A stretch of 9,001 nt of DNA. Source: Anaerolineae bacterium (GTDB lineage Bacteria; Chloroflexota; Anaerolineae; Aggregatilineales; Phototrophicaceae). The DNA lies in assembly GCA_028284565.1 (NCBI GenBank), contig JANQRM010000558.1:1-9001 (forward strand), written 5' to 3'. Positions within the stretch are counted from its first letter, which is position 1, and each line of letters starts with the position of its first letter. Shown here piece after piece: positions 6,583 to 9,001 of this stretch. The notes beneath the pieces are model-generated. The model made no database searches. It was not told the DNA's origin and worked only from the letters and a program-made list of their open reading frames with translations. The translations under genes and the position numbers were made by a program.

Positions 6583-6607
6583 TTTCCCTCTTAAGCTAAC
6601 TCATGAT

Positions 6608-6640
6608 AACGACAACTGAGGAATCTGTTGTCGTTTTTGT
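6608..6640 (+). terminator. Rho-independent terminator of the terpene synthase operon
   Basis: AACGACAAC (6608-6616) pairs perfectly with GTTGTCGTT (6627-6635) around a 10-nt loop, followed directly by a T-run (6634-6638) and TGT. It begins 26 bp after the SpoIIAA-like gene's stop codon. Confidence 0.85.
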
Positions 6641-6679
6641 ATTGCCAAAATAAAACGTGCGTTCTAGGCAATCCCTTAT

Positions 6680-6685
6680 TATAAT
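6680..6685 (+). promoter_or_regulatory. Candidate -10 box for the helicase pair
   Basis: A perfect TATAAT lies 36 bp before the ATG at 6721 and downstream of the terminator, a sensible place for the operon promoter. No good -35 hexamer is seen at 16-18 bp. The leader carries AAAGAAAG (6705-6712), a weak ribosome site 8 nt before the start. Confidence 0.45.
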
Positions 6686-6720
6686 AGTCTCCAATCGGTT
6701 TCCTAAAGAAAGTCCGTCTT

Positions 6721-8817
6721 ATGAACCTCGACAAAAACCAAGAGCAGATTGCCTATGAAAATCTAGGGACAACGGTGTTTGTCGAGGGGATGATGGGGTT
6801 GGGCAAGACATCAGCTGGGATTGAGCGTGTCAAGCAACTCATTCAGGCGGGTGTATCGGCGGATTCCATTTTAATTATTGTGCCACAAGCGGTTTTGGGA
6901 TTGCCCTATCACGAGGCATTGAAACAGGCACAGGTTGATACGGCAAGGGATGTGCAGATAGCCACTTTGGGGAAGTTGGCATATGAGACGGTAGATTTGT
7001 TCTTTCCCTTGATTGCGGATGAAGTCGGATTTGAAAGACCATTAGAACCTCCTCATTTTTTGAGCTTGGAGTTGGTTCAGTATTACATGACACGCTTTAT
7101 TGAGCCAGAAATTAACAAGCATGATTATTTCAACAGTGTGCATATCACCCGCAGTCGCTTGTATACGCAAATTGTGGATAATTTGAACAAAGCCTCGCTG
7201 GTGGGGTTTGATTATCAGACATTGGCGAAACGTCTTAAATCAGCATGGCGGGGCGATGTAGAACAACAGTATATCTATGATGATGTGCAAGCCTCTGTCC
7301 AGCTTTTTCGTGATAAATGCCGACAATACAATCTACTTGATTTTTCGTATCAGGTTGATTTGTTCGTTAACCATTTATGGACTAAGCCTGAACCACGCAA
7401 CTATTTGACACAGCAATATCGCCATCTTATTGTTGATAACATTGAAGAAGATAATCCAGCTACACATGATTTGTTGCGTGATTGGTTGCCTGAGTGTGCG
7501 TCAACGGTGGTGATGCTTGACTCCGGTGGCGGGTATCGGCGGTTTTTGGGAGCCGACCCCGTTCAGGCATATAAACTAAAAGACTTGTGTGAAGTGCATA
7601 TCGAACTCGCTGAGTCGTATGTGATGTCGGACGCAGTGACATCCTTTCAGTCGGAATTGGGCAAGAGTTTGGATGTACCCATTCATATCAAAGCGAATGA
7701 CACGGATGCCCGTGAAGCTCTTGTTTATACGGATAATCGCTATCATCCACAAATGGTCGATTGGGTGGCAGAGCAGGTGTCTAGTCTCGTACATGATGAG
7801 GGGGTGAATCCGCAAGCGATTGTGATTCTCGCTCCGTATTTACCGGATGCATTACGCTTCTCTTTACAGGCACGACTCGATGAAGCCGATATTCCGAATC
7901 GCGCACACCGCCCTTCTCGTGCCTTACGTGAGGAACCTGCCACCCGGACACTAATTACATTGGCGAAGATTGCCCATCCACAATGGGAAATGATGGCGAA
8001 TAACTACGATTTAGCTTTTGCCCTGACTTCTTCGATACAGGATTTGGACTTGATACGGGCGCGATTGCTGGCTGATACACTCTATCTCAACGGTGCTTTG
8101 TTGCCCTTTAGTCAGATTGAGAATGAACGCTTTCAAGAGCGAATCACATTTGATTTTGGAACTCGTTATGATGTATTGGTCGATTGGTTGACGGCGTATA
8201 TCAATGACACCTCCTTGCCTGTGGACGTGTTCTTTAGCAAGTTATTTGGTGAGGTGTTATCGCAACCCGGCTTTGGTTTTCATGACAATTATGACTCGGC
8301 GAATACGGCGGCGAACTTGATAGATTCGGCAAAGGAGTTCCGTCAGACAGTCGGCAAGATTGAACCCGATTTGGACACCTCATCGGAGTATGTGCGAATG
8401 GTAGATAGCTGTGTGATAGCGAATCAGTATGTGCGTGAGTGGCAATTGGAGACACAAGATGCTGTGTTAGTCGCACCAGCTTATACCTTCTTGTTGAGCA
8501 ATACGCCAGTCGATTATCAATTCTGGGTAAATATCGGCAGTAATAGCTGGTCACAACGGCTTTTGCAACCGTTGACTCAACCTTATGTCTTGAGTCGGCA
8601 GTGGGAAGAGGGTCGTGTGTGGACAGATGCAGATGAAGAAGAAGCGAATCGGGAGAATTTGTCGGCGGTGACACTCGGTTTAATCCGACGATGCCGAAAG
8701 CGAATTTATCTTGGTATAAGTGAGTATGGTGAGCAAGGCTATGAACAGCGTGGTTCCTTGTTGATGGCAGTGCAGAGTATGTTACGTCGCTTACAGAAAG
8801 AACACTCGAATGTTTAA
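6721..8817 (+). CDS. Degenerate UvrD-fold SF1 helicase-like protein, AddB-like without visible nuclease domain
   Basis: The 698-residue soluble protein follows the SF1A (UvrD/Rep) layout, but several motor motifs have decayed. Walker A is intact: GMMGLGKT at 23-30. The pre-motif-II 'LLDFSYQV' (205-212) matches the family's LDFxDL. Motif II reads LIVDNIEEDNPA (236-247) instead of VDExQDTNPxQ, so the catalytic DE is DN. Motif III reads MLDSGGGYRRFLGADP (265-280), clearly the GDPxQSIYxFRGA region but lacking the Gln. A motif-IV-like VDWVAEQ...AIVILAP region lies at 346-372. The motif-V region (about 581-606) and motif-VI region (LGLIRRCRKRIYLGISEYG, 652-670) lack the usual TH..KGLE and YVAxTRA residues. 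It therefore probably binds ATP but hydrolyses it poorly. It overlaps a second helicase gene by 8 bp, recalling AddB-AddA, where AddB is the inactive motor. Unlike AddB, it ends soon after motif VI, with no PD-(D/E)XK domain or Fe-S cysteine cluster. Confidence 0.75.
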   Translation: MNLDKNQEQIAYENLGTTVFVEGMMGLGKTSAGIERVKQLIQAGVSADSILIIVPQAVLGLPYHEALKQAQVDTARDVQIATLGKLAYETVDLFFPLIADEVGFERPLEPPHFLSLELVQYYMTRFIEPEINKHDYFNSVHITRSRLYTQIVDNLNKASLVGFDYQTLAKRLKSAWRGDVEQQYIYDDVQASVQLFRDKCRQYNLLDFSYQVDLFVNHLWTKPEPRNYLTQQYRHLIVDNIEEDNPATHDLLRDWLPECASTVVMLDSGGGYRRFLGADPVQAYKLKDLCEVHIELAESYVMSDAVTSFQSELGKSLDVPIHIKANDTDAREALVYTDNRYHPQMVDWVAEQVSSLVHDEGVNPQAIVILAPYLPDALRFSLQARLDEADIPNRAHRPSRALREEPATRTLITLAKIAHPQWEMMANNYDLAFALTSSIQDLDLIRARLLADTLYLNGALLPFSQIENERFQERITFDFGTRYDVLVDWLTAYINDTSLPVDVFFSKLFGEVLSQPGFGFHDNYDSANTAANLIDSAKEFRQTVGKIEPDLDTSSEYVRMVDSCVIANQYVREWQLETQDAVLVAPAYTFLLSNTPVDYQFWVNIGSNSWSQRLLQPLTQPYVLSRQWEEGRVWTDADEEEANRENLSAVTLGLIRRCRKRIYLGISEYGEQGYEQRGSLLMAVQSMLRRLQKEHSNV

Positions 8818-9001
8818 GCCTCGTCCGAAACAAGCCGAAGTCCTTGCCTATCAAGGGGGCAAGATGGGTGTCTCTGCTGTGCCGGGCAGTGGGAAGACCG
8901 CGACATTAGCCTATCTCGCGGCGAAGCTGGTGGCGACGGCAGACATCCAAGATGACCAAGAGATTCTGATTGTGACACTGGTGAAATCGGCTGCCGGGAA
9001 C
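8810..9001 (+). CDS. UvrD/Rep-type SF1 helicase, N-terminal 64 codons only
   Basis: The gene starts at ATG 8810-8812, inside the end of the preceding gene, and is cut by the window edge in frame. The first residues, MFKPRPKQAEVLAYQ, contain a Q-motif-like PKQ. SAVPGSGKT (22-30) is an orthodox Walker A (K29, T30). ILIVTLVKSAAGN (52-64) matches motif Ia of UvrD-family helicases. A weak ribosome site AGAAAG (8795-8800) lies 9 nt upstream, and the 8-bp overlap suggests translational coupling with the upstream degenerate partner. The family uses ATP to translocate 3'-5' on single-stranded DNA during repair and recombination. Whether this copy carries a C-terminal nuclease (as AddA does) or is a plain UvrD/PcrA-like motor cannot be decided from the visible part. 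Confidence 0.85.
   Translation, partial: MFKPRPKQAEVLAYQGGKMGVSAVPGSGKTATLAYLAAKLVATADIQDDQEILIVTLVKSAAGN

Noticed and set aside
6721..8817. The degenerate helicase as a pseudogene
   Set aside because: The frame is open for 698 codons with no stops or frameshifts, Walker A is intact and the gene is coupled to its neighbour; motif loss is better explained by an altered role.
8234..8854. 206-codon open frame on the minus strand over the end of the degenerate helicase gene
   Set aside because: It is rich in His, Ser and Pro, as expected from reading a T/G-rich gene backwards, and has no domain or ribosome site; the sense frame has clear helicase-fold motifs.

Overview
The window looks like a stretch of bacterial chromosome with moderate to low G+C (low-to-mid 40s percent by eye). 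No mobile element, CRISPR array, tRNA or rRNA was recognised. The gene set (YchF, an AlgI-type MBOAT acyltransferase with an SGNH-like partner, a DUF4013-type membrane protein, a bacterial class I terpene synthase, a SpoIIAA-like small protein and a tandem pair of SF1 helicase-fold proteins) would fit an uncultivated Chloroflexota (Anaerolineae-like) or a similar deep-branching bacterium. That placement is an inference from gene content and was not tested.

Layout: (1) 1-842, minus strand: the N-terminal 280 codons of the YchF/OLA1-type ATPase, running off the left edge. (2) 843-1301: a divergent intergenic region with candidate promoters on both strands, a short degenerate tandem repeat and one hairpin. 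(3) 1302-3898, plus strand: a two-gene unit of a membrane-bound O-acyltransferase followed by an SGNH-type extracytoplasmic esterase/acyltransferase, probably O-acylating an exported glycan. (4) 4017-4835: a six-helix DUF4013-like membrane protein with its own -10 element. (5) 4836-5152: a 317-bp gap rich in inverted repeats. It holds a perfect 11-bp stem and an alternative-hairpin element just after the DUF4013 gene, then a 9-bp palindrome about 50 bp before the next gene. (6) 5153-6582: a terpene synthase with its metal-binding signatures, followed after 2 bp by a SpoIIAA/STAS-like protein, closed by a clear rho-independent terminator at 6608-6640. (7) 6721 to the right edge: a UvrD-fold protein with an intact Walker A but degraded motifs II, III and VI, overlapping by 8 bp a second, apparently orthodox UvrD/Rep helicase that is cut by the window end.

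The two most interesting places are the terpene synthase/SpoIIAA-like operon (an unusual first metal motif, an unexplained partner and structured upstream DNA) and the helicase pair. The pair has the order and asymmetry of AddB-AddA (one degenerate, one active motor), but the AddB-like member ends without the C-terminal nuclease domain.
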